Both the position numbers and the translations under genes were made by a program. A stretch of DNA of 64,000 bases, taken from positions 1 through 64,000 of the forward strand of contig CANMKA010000011.1 of the NCBI GenBank assembly GCA_947498355.1, read 5' to 3'. This document shows positions 53,090 through 61,798 of this stretch, in pieces (the stretch's first letter is position 1; each line of letters opens with the position of its first letter). Under the pieces are notes generated by a model. That model ran no database searches, had not been told where the DNA came from, and saw nothing but the letters and a program-made list of their open reading frames with translations. This DNA is from an uncultured Paraglaciecola sp. Its GTDB lineage: Bacteria; Pseudomonadota; Gammaproteobacteria; Enterobacterales; Alteromonadaceae.

Positions 53090-54405
53090 GAGCCTGTAAC
53101 AGATTCTGTGTAACTGCCATTTAGTTAATATGTTTTTCGAGGCGGTCCTCGAACTCAATAATAAAACGACTCATCGCCTGACGCCAGTTTTGAATGGGCA
53201 TCGTCCATTTCTTGCTGGCTTCTTTAATAGCAAGGTAAATCATCTTTTTCGCTGAATCATCGCTGGGAAAGAGCTTTCGCTTTTTGAGGGCTCGACGGAT
53301 AACGCTGTTAAGCGACTCAATCGCGTTGGTCGTGTAAATGGCTTTACGAATATCCTCAGGGTAGTTGAACAGCGTATTCAGGTTCTGCCAGTGTGCACGC
53401 CAAGATTTGGCGATTTGTGGGTACTGGTCGTCCCAGGTGTCACTGAAGCGCTCCAGTTCAAGTAACGCTTCCTCTTCGGTTGCTGAACGATACACTCGCT
53501 TTAAGTCAGTTGTGACAGCTTTGTAGTCTTTCCACGAGACGTACTTCAATGAGTTGCGTACCATGTGCACGATACACAGTTGGATATGGGTTTGAGGAAA
53601 CACGGTGTTGATAGCCTCAGGAAAGCCCTTCAAGCCATCCACACAAGCAATGAGAATATCTTCAACACCTCGCTGCTGAAGCTCAGTCAGCACGCTCAAC
53701 CAGAACTTAGCCCCTTCGTTCTCTGCTATCCACATGCCCATCAGTTCCTTGCGGCCTTCGGTGTTAATACCTAGGGCAAGGAAGATAGATTTATTGATGA
53801 CTCGCTTATCCTGACGGACTTTCACCACCAGACAGTCCAGATAAACGATGGGATAAACCGCGTCAAGGGTGCGAGACTGCCATTCAGTTACCTGCTCAAT
53901 CACAGCATTGGTCACACGAGACACCAGTGTTGGCGATACCTCAGCGCCATACCAATCATCAAAGGCATTGACGATGTCACGGGTGCTCATGCCTTGAGCA
54001 TAAAGCCAGAGAATTTTATCGTCCATGGACGTGAAACGAGTCTGGTGCTTTTTGACGAGTTTAGGCTCGAAGGAGCCTTCACGGTCGCGAGGCGTATCGA
54101 GTTCGAACTCGCCATCTTCCGTCTTAATCCGTTTGCTGGATTTGCCGTTGCGGCTATTTCGAGAGGAAGATAATTGGTGCTTTTCGTAGCCCAAATGTTC
54201 ATCCATCTCCGCGTTCAATGCAGCTTCAACGGTGATTTTCTTCAACATCAGGCTAAATTCGTTTAAATCTTCAGGCGTTTTTATGCCTTTGGCCGCTTCT
54301 TTTGCGAAAGCTTCAAGTTCTTTTTTATTCATTTGCATCTGCCTATCCTTAACTCCCAATAGAGTATGTTGTGATAGGCAGTTACACAAAATTAGTTACA
54401 TTCTC
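53090..54405. mobile_element. IS256-family insertion sequence, complete
   Basis: The element is 1316 bases long. Its ends are imperfect inverted repeats of about 29 bases: left GAGCCTGTAACAGATTCTGT, right (read inward) GAGAATGTAACTAATTTTGT, both continuing with GTAACTGCC. It is flanked by the 8-base direct repeat GTCGATGT at 53082-53089 and 54406-54413, the target duplication length known for IS256. One intact transposase gene fills it. Preserved ends and duplication point to a simple, fairly recent insertion. Confidence 0.93.
53121..54338 (-). CDS. IS256-family (Mutator-type) transposase
   Basis: This 405-residue DDE transposase starts at ATG 54338, with AAGGA seven bases upstream; the longer frame to 54389 would start inside the terminal repeat. 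Mutator-family blocks are present: MSTRDIVNAFDDWYG, YPIVYLDCLVVKVR (first Asp), GVEDILIACVDGLKGFPEAI (second Asp), IQLCIVHMVRNSLKYV and TTNAIESLNSVIRRALKKR (Glu). No frameshift is seen, so the element could be active. Confidence 0.95.
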   Translation of the reverse strand: MQMNKKELEAFAKEAAKGIKTPEDLNEFSLMLKKITVEAALNAEMDEHLGYEKHQLSSSRNSRNGKSSKRIKTEDGEFELDTPRDREGSFEPKLVKKHQTRFTSMDDKILWLYAQGMSTRDIVNAFDDWYGAEVSPTLVSRVTNAVIEQVTEWQSRTLDAVYPIVYLDCLVVKVRQDKRVINKSIFLALGINTEGRKELMGMWIAENEGAKFWLSVLTELQQRGVEDILIACVDGLKGFPEAINTVFPQTHIQLCIVHMVRNSLKYVSWKDYKAVTTDLKRVYRSATEEEALLELERFSDTWDDQYPQIAKSWRAHWQNLNTLFNYPEDIRKAIYTTNAIESLNSVIRRALKKRKLFPSDDSAKKMIYLAIKEASKKWTMPIQNWRQAMSRFIIEFEDRLEKHIN

Positions 54406-54430
54406 GTCGATGTAGTTAGCTGCCGCACAC

Positions 54431-54920
54431 GCAGCTTAGAAATTAAAGTGATTTTTTAAAGGCATTTGCTTTTACTTGCCTCTATTTACTATTCGCTGCC
54501 CTTGATTTTGGATTCCAGATCAAAAGACTTCTGGAATGACGAACGTAAGGGATGTTGCTGCCGTTGCTTTTACTGCTTTTGTCTATTTACTATTTACTTT
54601 CTACTGCTCTTTGCTGCTCTTTGCTGCTTTTTGCCCTTCTCCGTGCTCTCTGTGGTTCAAAGTCTTTTGCTCTTAGTCTTTTTCTGCTTTTGTCTATTTA
54701 CTAGCTCCTATCCGCTGCCCTTGATTTTGGATTCCAGATCAAAAGATTTCTGGAATGACGAACGTAAGGGATGTTGCTGCCGTTGCTTTTACTGCTTTTG
54801 TCTATTTACTATTTACTATTTACTATTTACTTTCTACTGCTCTTTGCTGCTTTTGCTTTTGTCTGCTTTTATCTAGCCCCTATTTACTCGCTACTATTTA
54901 CTTTCTCCTGCCCTTGTCTG
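54431..54920 (+). repeat. second copy of the array trailer plus repeat units
   Basis: 54431-54580 nearly repeats 51981-52140. The palindrome and the AACGTAAGGGATGTTGCTGCCG unit then occur again at about 54729-54800, giving a tandem of about 220 bases. The rest is TCTGTGG- and TTTACTAT-type units. No gene is present; open frames here are repeat artefacts. It forms the right border of the CRISPR/toxin-antitoxin/IS block. Confidence 0.75.
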
Positions 54921-54924
54921 CTCT

Positions 54925-55272
54925 TCAAATAAATTGTTGCCATGCTTTTAGCAGTTGTTGAAAGTCGATTAGACCGCAGCCTGTTACTTGTTCGTCTGGG
55001 TAGTGTTCGGCAAATTCTTCGGTTTGGCTTTGAGCGTTATTCAGCGAGAGGGTGACTTCGTCGTCTTCTATGCTTAGGTGGTATTCTTTGGTGGTTAGCT
55101 CAAAATGAGGTAACTGTTTGTTGAAGAGTTCATCGATTGTGTGGAGTAATTGACTAACTTTGCGGGGATCTTTGCCTAAGTCATTGCCTAGCCAGTCGCC
55201 AAAGGCTTCGCATTCGAGTTCACATTTGGCAATGGGTTGACCACTGATGTCGGTCATAAATTGAAATTCCAT
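54925..55272 (-). CDS. yacL: YacL family protein (UPF0231)
   Basis: This 115-residue acidic protein begins with the typical MEFQFMTDISGQPIAKCELECE and includes FGDWLGNDLGKD and HLSIEDDEVTLSLN, as in E. coli YacL. The function is unknown. Its ATG overlaps the stop of the metallopeptidase-like gene by one base, so the two are read as a unit. Confidence 0.85.
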   Translation of the reverse strand: MEFQFMTDISGQPIAKCELECEAFGDWLGNDLGKDPRKVSQLLHTIDELFNKQLPHFELTTKEYHLSIEDDEVTLSLNNAQSQTEEFAEHYPDEQVTGCGLIDFQQLLKAWQQFI

Positions 55273-55796
55273 TAGAGATCCTTGGGTAGTTTAAACACAT
55301 GGCCAGTTAATTCTAGTTCAGTTAAATAAACTCTCACGTCGAATTCTACTTGGTGGTAATCGGACTGCATGTGTTGGCAGAGTTGGTAAAAGGCTTTGTT
55401 GTGTTGCTTTTCTTTTAAGTGGGCGAGTTCGTGCACCACTATCATGTTCAAAAATGGCTCGGGTGTGTGCTTGAATAGGGCACTTATGCGCAGTTCGTGT
55501 TTGCGCTTTAGTTTGTTGCCTTGCACGCGGGAGATATATGTATGTAGGCCTAAGGCGTGATTGACTATATGCAGCTTGTCATCAAATACTACTTTGCTCA
55601 GGGGATTTGATTTTTTCATGTATTGGTTTTTTAGGCCGGTGGCGTACTGCCTGAGTTCGTCGTTGCTGTTTACAGTATGGGTAGAGCCATAGCGCTGGCG
55701 TAACCAATTGCCCAGTTGTTTTTGTTGTATTAGCTGGCGAATCCTGTCTTGCAGGTGTGTTGGATAGTGGCTTAAGTAGGTTAACGCTTGGGTCAT
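55272..55796 (-). CDS. YgjP-like metallopeptidase domain protein
   Basis: This 174-residue protein has the DUF45/YgjP (WLM-type) zinc motif H-E-L-A-H with a third His seven residues on (VHELAHLKEKQHNKAFYQL, about residues 125-143). Upstream lie FDDKLHIVNHALGLHTY and RKHELRISALFKHTP. Such proteins are predicted metal-dependent peptidases related to SprT; the substrate is unknown. It is the first gene of a two-gene leftward unit with yacL. Confidence 0.85.
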   Translation of the reverse strand: MTQALTYLSHYPTHLQDRIRQLIQQKQLGNWLRQRYGSTHTVNSNDELRQYATGLKNQYMKKSNPLSKVVFDDKLHIVNHALGLHTYISRVQGNKLKRKHELRISALFKHTPEPFLNMIVVHELAHLKEKQHNKAFYQLCQHMQSDYHQVEFDVRVYLTELELTGHVFKLPKDL

Positions 55797-55935
55797 GAGC
55801 TATCTTGTTGAGGATTGGTTACTAAAGTCTGTTGATGTTTTACATGTTTTTATGACGACTTAGTGTAACCCGTATGCGAGGTTAATGCAGGGGCCGTAAA
55901 CGACTTTGTTGTCGTGACGGCCAAAAGAGCAGAAA

Positions 55936-56790
55936 TTACACGGGCTGAGAAACGGGATACGTGTATCGGCTGAGTTTTTCGCTTTGCTTCCATAACCATT
56001 CGATAATAGCAGGATCTTTTGCAAGTTGGCTGGTGTTCTTTAAGTTGATGTCTTTGTAATAGCCGCCATTCTTGATTTGATTGGCTTTATTCGACAAATA
56101 AATTCCGGTTTCGGCCCCTTTAGCTGGGGAGCGCGCAATTAGGCGTTTAAATAATGGGTACACAAAGACTAAGGATTTTGGAAAGCCTTGACGCAGCATA
56201 GGGGTGTCGACAATACCGGGATCAAAACACGCGGCCTCAATATGCGTATTGGCCAACACTTTAGTGAGCTTTTGCGTAAATAATACTGAGTAAAGTTTGC
56301 TGTTGCAGTAGGCTTGTTCGGCATTAAAACGTAGGCGAAGCTGAATGTCTTGCGTGTCTATGTTGGCATCTTTATGCCTAAAAGAGGCAGTATTAATGAT
56401 ACGCGGTTGCATGGCGAGTTCTAGCAGTGGCAATAATAAGCCTGTTAGCAAATAGGGGGCGAGATGATTAACGGCTAGGGTACTCTCGATGTTATCAATT
56501 GATTCAGACAAAGGTTGGTCAGACCATAGCCCAGCATTATTTACTAGGGTATCTATGGTATCGGTAAGTTGCTTAATGTGATCTACGGCTGCGCGAATGG
56601 CGTCAAATGAACGTAAATCACACTCGATTATATGAGCCTTGTTATTTAACGGCTGTTCGGCGATGAGGTCTGTGTATTTTTGCTTATTTCTAACCAATAA
56701 AAAAAATGTCACCTCGGGGTTTGCATCTAGGCCATACAGCCAGTCGATACCGAATCCAGAGGTGACGCCTGTCATGACAATATTTTCCAT
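55936..56790 (-). CDS. short-chain dehydrogenase/reductase
   Basis: This 284-residue SDR has the cofactor motif TGVTSGFG, NNAG (LVNNAGLWSDQ), the catalytic Ser in IINTASFRHK and YCNSK as the Y-x-x-x-K pair. An Arg after the second strand (LLVRNKQ) suggests NADP(H). The ATG at 56790 (MENIVMTG) puts the Rossmann motif at the very N-terminus as usual; an ATG at 56856 is possible but adds 22 unrelated residues. It resembles retinol-dehydrogenase or light-dependent oxidoreductase-like SDRs; substrate unknown. Confidence 0.85.
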   Translation of the reverse strand: MENIVMTGVTSGFGIDWLYGLDANPEVTFFLLVRNKQKYTDLIAEQPLNNKAHIIECDLRSFDAIRAAVDHIKQLTDTIDTLVNNAGLWSDQPLSESIDNIESTLAVNHLAPYLLTGLLLPLLELAMQPRIINTASFRHKDANIDTQDIQLRLRFNAEQAYCNSKLYSVLFTQKLTKVLANTHIEAACFDPGIVDTPMLRQGFPKSLVFVYPLFKRLIARSPAKGAETGIYLSNKANQIKNGGYYKDINLKNTSQLAKDPAIIEWLWKQSEKLSRYTYPVSQPV

Positions 56791-56856
56791 AATCTTCAAT
56801 CCGTTGTTGTAGGTGCAGTCAAACCTTGGGTCTTTCCATAGCCTTAATTTATCCAT

Positions 56857-57246
56857 AATTCAGGTAAATTTAGCTCCACCAGTAAATAAACCAGCTTATG
56901 GTTTTTTGACATAAAGGCTAGTTAAATGTGCTATGTAAATAAAGTGTTAACATTGAGTTATCTTACCTGCTTACTATATTTGGTAAACAAATTGTGCGAT
57001 TGCGTAACCCTTCTAAAGATGAAGATGAGTTGGGCTGTTGTCAATCCTCAATTTTGAGCTAAATACCTGATTTAACGCAGTGGCTGTGAGTTGTTGTTAG
57101 ATTCAAAGGAGTGAATAAGTACCGTTTGTCGAGAAGGTACAGCGCAATAATTGTTACACCCTTAGCGTTTTGCTGAACGGGTTAACTAGCGTGTATCTGC
57201 GCAGTAAATACTGCGTACTCAATAGTAACGACAATAGGTATTAATA
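56857..57246. promoter_or_regulatory. divergent control region of SDR and beta-helix genes
   Basis: This 390-base gap has no convincing gene. CGCAGTA-AA-TACTGCG at 57200-57215 is a perfect 16-base inverted repeat with a two-base spacer, 32 bases before the beta-helix protein start. That is a good place for a repressor or activator site. Weak promoter-like AT-rich stretches occur at 56930-56995. Confidence 0.45.
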
Positions 57247-59412
57247 ATGATTTTATGTAAACACAAGTCGGCTATGTCTATCATGGCAATACTCGGGTTA
57301 AGCACTAGTTTGGGTGGGCATGCAGCGTTACCCGATTGGTCTAACGCTGGGTATTTGCAAGGTAGCGGATTGCCCACTAGCAGCGATTATACCAGTAACC
57401 CAACCTGCCGCATTACCTCTCAAGAAATGGAAAATACATACGGTGTCATAGGTAACGACAATCAAGACGATACCGCAGGCATTCAGGCCGCCATCGACTT
57501 TGTTAAAAGCAACTGTCAGGGCAGTTACACTAATTTGTCTACCCTTAGTTTGCCTTCTGGCGAAATCAATATTTCGAAACAAATTGGCGTAGACGCTAAC
57601 TTTCTGATTATTCAGGGCCAAGGTAACGATCCTTCTAGCAGTTCTTCAACTCAAGTTGTATTTGCGCCAGACGTCGATACCCGCTACGACAATATTTCGG
57701 ATTTTGATTTAAATAACATGCTAGGTGAGGGCTCTGCGAAAGGCGGTTGGATCTGGCCAGGAAGAGGGGCGTTTAGAGTTCAGTCTCGGGCGGTGCATAG
57801 TTCTTATCAAACCAGTCATGCCAATGCTCCAGCAAATCGTCGAGATTTTTACGAGGGTTCGGTTAACTTTCATTGGAAAAATGAAGACATAACCGCCAAT
57901 GCAAACGCAGGCGATACTGTTATTACGCTTAAAAATGTAAACGATTACAGTGTGGGCGGGTACGTTTGGGTTGGGTCAGCAAACACAGACAATTTTTACC
58001 AAGAGCAAGGGGTTTTAGAGACCAATCGTATTAACTCCCACATGCGTCAGCAAATTCATCAAATTGTTGCAGTGAATGGCTCAACTAAACAAGTCACCTT
58101 AGACAAGCCCTTAGAGTTTCCGATTTACACTACCAATACCGGCGATGGCTCAGTGGCAATAAAAGGCTCAACTTACAAGAGCCGAGCGGCTAATTTGCAG
58201 GTTATTGAGGGGGTAGGTTTCGAGAATTTCTACCTCACACAAGTTGCGCCTGCTGGCTTTACCGCCCAAGACGCTAAAAACAATTACAACAATATTGATC
58301 ATCATGGGGCTATGCATGGCTTAGTGTTTAAGTGGGTGGTAAATAGCTACGTAAAAGGTGTGCGTACCTACATGGTAGGCTCCCATCCAATTGTCACCGA
58401 AATGGCAAAAAACCTACAGTTTGAGGATAACCAGTTAGAAGGATCTTGGAATAAAGGCAAAGGCGGTAACGGCTACTTTCGTAACAGTAAACTATGGGAC
58501 AGTGTAATTAAAAACAATGTGACCCGAGATGTTCGGCATATTACCTTGCAATGGTCGGCGTCTGGTAATGTCGTGACGGGCAACGATACCGACGCAGATT
58601 TGAATTTGCACGGTGGTTGGGAGCGGTTTAATTTAATCGAAAACAATACGGTTAACGTGCCATATGCTCATCGCGATTGTAACCCCAATTGTGCGCCAGG
58701 TTCCGAAACTTGGTATCCCATCTGGTATGCACCTGGCGAGCATGCTGGGCGTTGGTCGGGCTCGTCTGGGCCGCGTAATGTATTTTATCGTAATACTTTA
58801 ACCAAGCAATTAACTCAAGGCGGTCCATTTGTCGACTTCGGACCATATGGGACTCAGCCCGACCGTTTATTTCAGTTTGCTTGGGATACTCTGACCGCCC
58901 AAGGTACCCAGTGGCGACATCTGCAAGAAAATGGCGCAAATATTCCGTTTTGGACGGGACGAGAAACCTTGGACTATACCCAAAATAACCGAGGGATTAA
59001 CGCTAATTGCACAGCTACTGCTGCATCTTTAGTGGGCGCAACTATTACCTGTAACGGTGAAGTGGATACAGGAAATGATGACGATCCTATAGACGATGAT
59101 GATGTAGTTGATGATGAAGAAATTGACGATGATGTTGTCGATGAATGTGTTGCTTACACTGGCGGTAGACAAGATTTAAACCTTAACGCAGCGCGTTGTG
59201 TGTCTATTCCTCAAGGATTAGCAGGCAATCGTGTACAGGTTTGGAATAACAAACCCGGCACGGGTTGCGGCTTTAAAGGTGATATATCTGGTAGCGACAG
59301 CGGCACCTTTAGTTTAACGGCGACTTATACCTCTGCCAGTGGCTTAGTTGGTGAGCGCTTAGTTTTTGCCGAGGGTAATAGCTGCACCAAAATACGCGTA
59401 CGCGTGTATTAG
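57247..59412 (+). CDS. secreted parallel beta-helix protein, pectate-lyase-like
   Basis: This 721-residue exported protein has a signal peptide (cut near GGHA-ALP). A pectate-lyase-3-type right-handed beta-helix follows, starting at IGNDNQDDTAGIQAAIDFV and giving many N-rich turns (VIKNNVTRDVRHITLQWSAS, NLIENNTVNV). Then comes an Asp/Glu-rich linker (about 618-642) and a C-terminal domain of about 85 residues with two or three Cys. The linker looks like a calcium-binding spacer before a carbohydrate-binding or anchoring module. It likely acts on an algal or plant polysaccharide; the exact substrate and the catalytic residues cannot be assigned. Confidence 0.8.
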   Translation: MILCKHKSAMSIMAILGLSTSLGGHAALPDWSNAGYLQGSGLPTSSDYTSNPTCRITSQEMENTYGVIGNDNQDDTAGIQAAIDFVKSNCQGSYTNLSTLSLPSGEINISKQIGVDANFLIIQGQGNDPSSSSSTQVVFAPDVDTRYDNISDFDLNNMLGEGSAKGGWIWPGRGAFRVQSRAVHSSYQTSHANAPANRRDFYEGSVNFHWKNEDITANANAGDTVITLKNVNDYSVGGYVWVGSANTDNFYQEQGVLETNRINSHMRQQIHQIVAVNGSTKQVTLDKPLEFPIYTTNTGDGSVAIKGSTYKSRAANLQVIEGVGFENFYLTQVAPAGFTAQDAKNNYNNIDHHGAMHGLVFKWVVNSYVKGVRTYMVGSHPIVTEMAKNLQFEDNQLEGSWNKGKGGNGYFRNSKLWDSVIKNNVTRDVRHITLQWSASGNVVTGNDTDADLNLHGGWERFNLIENNTVNVPYAHRDCNPNCAPGSETWYPIWYAPGEHAGRWSGSSGPRNVFYRNTLTKQLTQGGPFVDFGPYGTQPDRLFQFAWDTLTAQGTQWRHLQENGANIPFWTGRETLDYTQNNRGINANCTATAASLVGATITCNGEVDTGNDDDPIDDDDVVDDEEIDDDVVDECVAYTGGRQDLNLNAARCVSIPQGLAGNRVQVWNNKPGTGCGFKGDISGSDSGTFSLTATYTSASGLVGERLVFAEGNSCTKIRVRVY

Positions 59413-59415
59413 TCT

Positions 59416-59465
59416 AAACAGGACTTAACCCTGTTTACACCCCCTCCCGAAAGCCAGGGGAGGGG
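59416..59465 (+). terminator. two hairpins after the beta-helix gene
   Basis: AAACAGG/CCTGTTT (59416-59436) and the very stable CCCCTCCC/GGGGAGGGG (59441-59465) follow the stop codon within 55 bases. Neither has a long T run. The first is the likelier terminator. Confidence 0.5.
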
Positions 59466-59499
59466 ACTTACTTCTCGGCTGTTGATGCCGCTGCTTTTA

Positions 59500-60150
59500 C
59501 TGCTTTTCTCTGTGCTCTCCGTGTCCTCTGTGGTTCAAAGCTTTTGCTCTTAGTCTTTAACTTGCCTCTATTTACTAGCTACTATTCACTGCTTTAAGCC
59601 ATTGGATTCCAGATCAAAAGACTTCTGGAATGACGGGCGGAAGGAGCTGTTGGCTTTTCCTCAGTGCTCTCTGTGTCCTCTGTGGTTCAAAGCTTTTGCT
59701 TTTTCTCTTGGTCTTTTCTGCTTTTATCTAGCCCCTATCTACTATCCACTGCTTTAAGCCATTGGATTCCAGCTAAAAAACTGCTGGAATGACGGATGCG
59801 GTCGGGGTTTCAGTTCTTCTCGCTTTTACTAGCTACTATTTACTTTCTGCTGCTCTTTGCTTTTCCTCTGTGCTCTCTGTGTCCTCTGTGGTTCAAAGCT
59901 TTTGCTTTTTCTCTTGGTCTTTTCTGCCTTTATCTAGCCCCTATCTACTATCCACTGCTTTAAGCCATTGGATTCCAGCTAAAAAACTGCTGGAATGACG
60001 GATGGGGTCGGGGTTTCAGTTCTTCTCGCTTTTACTAGCTACTATTTACTTTCTACTGCTCTTTGCTTTTCCTCTGTGCTCTCTGTGTCCTCTGTGGTTC
60101 AACGTCTTTTTGCTTTTGCCCTTGCCTGATTTATTCTGCCTTTCTCTGTG
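59500..60150 (+). repeat. intergenic repeat array
   Basis: No gene is present. The palindrome GGATTCCAG...CTGGAATGACG occurs at about 59602-59635, 59761-59793 and 59967-60001. The last two belong to a tandem of about 205 bases that is almost identical between copies (TTTAAGCCATTGGATTCCAG, GGGGTTTCAGTTCTTCTCGC). TCTGTGTCCTCTGTGGTTCAA occurs four times in split form. It lies between the beta-helix gene and DUF1003. Confidence 0.8.
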
Positions 60151-60195
60151 TCTATGGTAATCTAGCCTAAGTTTAGTTAACGAGTTGATTTTCTT

Positions 60196-60684
60196 ATGCT
60201 CAAGTATTTTGAAAACTTAGCTAAAGCACTTTTGGGCCAAGGTTATAGCGAGTTAAGTTCTGGTGAAAAAAAGGTCATCGAAAGCATTGCAGAATGCACG
60301 TCGGTTTCTGAAAATGTAAACGAAACTTTTCAAGACAACCTGACGTTTGGACAAAGGGCGGCTGATAAGATTGCTGCATTTGGCGGTTCTTGGAGCTTTA
60401 TCGGCTTGTTTTCGGCTTTTATCCTAGGTTGGATACTGATAAACACTGTGTGGTTGTTGTCTGATGAACCCTTTGACCCTTATCCGTTTATCTTACTTAA
60501 TTTAGGTTTGTCGAGTTTAGCGGCGTTTCAGGCTCCCATCATAATGATGTCGCAAAATCGCCAAGTCGCCAAAGATAGGCTCGAGCAAAAGGCGACCTAC
60601 GAGATTAACCTAAAACTTGAGTTAGAGTTAATGCGCGTGCACGAAAAATTAGACGAACTTAAAAATGAAGTGAGCCGCTCATGA
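60196..60684 (+). CDS. DUF1003 membrane protein
   Basis: This 162-residue protein has two membrane helices (FIGLFSAFILGWILINTVW and FILLNLGLSSLAAFQAPIIM). The DUF1003 hallmark FDPYPFILLNLGLSSLAAFQAP lies across residues about 92-113, and a charged C-terminal helix follows. Function unknown. Its stop overlaps the ATG of a small MscS-type gene (ATGA), so the two are co-translated. Confidence 0.88.
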   Translation: MLKYFENLAKALLGQGYSELSSGEKKVIESIAECTSVSENVNETFQDNLTFGQRAADKIAAFGGSWSFIGLFSAFILGWILINTVWLLSDEPFDPYPFILLNLGLSSLAAFQAPIIMMSQNRQVAKDRLEQKATYEINLKLELELMRVHEKLDELKNEVSRS

Positions 60685-61223
60685 CCGCGATTATCCTTCT
60701 GATTGGGCTGGTTGTTGTCAGTTTAATAATGCGTTTTGTTAACAGTGCCATCAAACGTGTGGGTAAAGCCAGAGACGTCAACGTGTTTCGGATCCGCTAT
60801 ATCTGTAAAACCGTGAATATGGCTATTGGGTTGTTTGGCGTGATTGCGGTTATTCCATTTTTGGGCGTTGAATATTCGCAAGTGTCTATTTTCTTGTCGT
60901 CTGTGTTTGCGGTAATTGGCGTGGCTTTGTTTGCTCAATGGTCGATTTTGAGTAATATCACCGCCAGTTTGGTGATTTTCTTCGGCTTTCCGTACCGAGT
61001 TGGCGATCATATTCGGGTGCTGGATAAAGATGACGACATAAGTGGAATCGTAGAAGATATTGCGTTGTTTCATGTATTGATCCGTCGCGATGAAGAATTG
61101 ATCACTTACCCAAATAGTCTAATTTTGCAAAAAGGTGTGGTGAAAAATCCCAAGAGTAAGGCTGTCACGTTTGAACAAAGCGCTGAACAAACTAAGCAAA
61201 CTATGCCCGTGAACGACATCTAA
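60681..61223 (+). CDS. small MscS-type mechanosensitive channel protein
   Basis: This 180-residue protein has three hydrophobic helices and the start of the MscS beta domain. The pore-like helix reads FAVIGVALFAQWSILSNITA and the beta part FPYRVGDHIRVLDKDDDISGIVEDI, then ITYPNSLILQKGVVKNP. It lacks the long C-terminal vestibule of full MscS. It probably forms a small channel for osmotic release (inferred from the family) and is coupled to the DUF1003 gene. Confidence 0.85.
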   Translation: MTAIILLIGLVVVSLIMRFVNSAIKRVGKARDVNVFRIRYICKTVNMAIGLFGVIAVIPFLGVEYSQVSIFLSSVFAVIGVALFAQWSILSNITASLVIFFGFPYRVGDHIRVLDKDDDISGIVEDIALFHVLIRRDEELITYPNSLILQKGVVKNPKSKAVTFEQSAEQTKQTMPVNDI

Positions 61224-61269
61224 TTAATCACGGCCTGTGCCCAATGGCCTTTACCATGAGTCACTCCCT

Positions 61270-61773
61270 ATGACATTTTCAAGTACCAGCAGTGAATTTA
61301 GCTACAGCCACAGCTATTTATTAGATAAAAGCCATTTTAGTGAAACCTTTGATGAGTCTACTTCGTCTATCCGCACCCTAAAAGATTACAGCAAAGGGCT
61401 GATCTTTTTTGGGTTAGGTGCCATTTTGTTGGTCGTGACCGAGGTGTCGGCTTATGCCTCTTGGTTTATCATTGGCTTAGGCGTAGTCGAAGGATTAAGC
61501 GTACGCTTTGCTAAACCTTGGTGGCTAGCAAGACAAATGCTAAGTAAGGCTGCCAACACCGAATTGACTTTGCACATAGATGATCTTGGCATACGTACCG
61601 ATTCATTTTACGTAAAAAGTGAGATGCAGTGGACGGAGATGCTCAAGATTGAAAAAACCCAGCAAGGCTGGCTGCTGTATAGTAAAACCCAGCGTTCGTA
61701 TTTGTCTGGGCGCTGTTTGTCTGAAGAAGCCGAGCAATATATTCAAGCCAAGGCGTCAATTGTAAACTGTTAG
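61270..61773 (+). CDS. YcxB-like membrane protein
   Basis: This 167-residue protein has two closely spaced membrane helices (GLIFFGLGAILLVVTEVSAY and WFIIGLGVVEGLSV) and a C-terminal domain (ADTSFYVKSEMQW-like segment, about 110-160) that resembles the YcxB-like family (PH-type fold). ATG 61270 is preferred over a GTG at 61237, though no strong ribosome-binding site is seen. Function unknown. Confidence 0.65.
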   Translation: MTFSSTSSEFSYSHSYLLDKSHFSETFDESTSSIRTLKDYSKGLIFFGLGAILLVVTEVSAYASWFIIGLGVVEGLSVRFAKPWWLARQMLSKAANTELTLHIDDLGIRTDSFYVKSEMQWTEMLKIEKTQQGWLLYSKTQRSYLSGRCLSEEAEQYIQAKASIVNC

Positions 61774-61798
61774 GACCGATTTGGTTGGATGCGAGAAA

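Noticed and set aside
54339..54389. Longer N-terminus for the IS256 transposase (start at 54389)
   Set aside because: The extra codons lie over the terminal inverted repeat, and the ATG at 54338 has a good AAGGA site.
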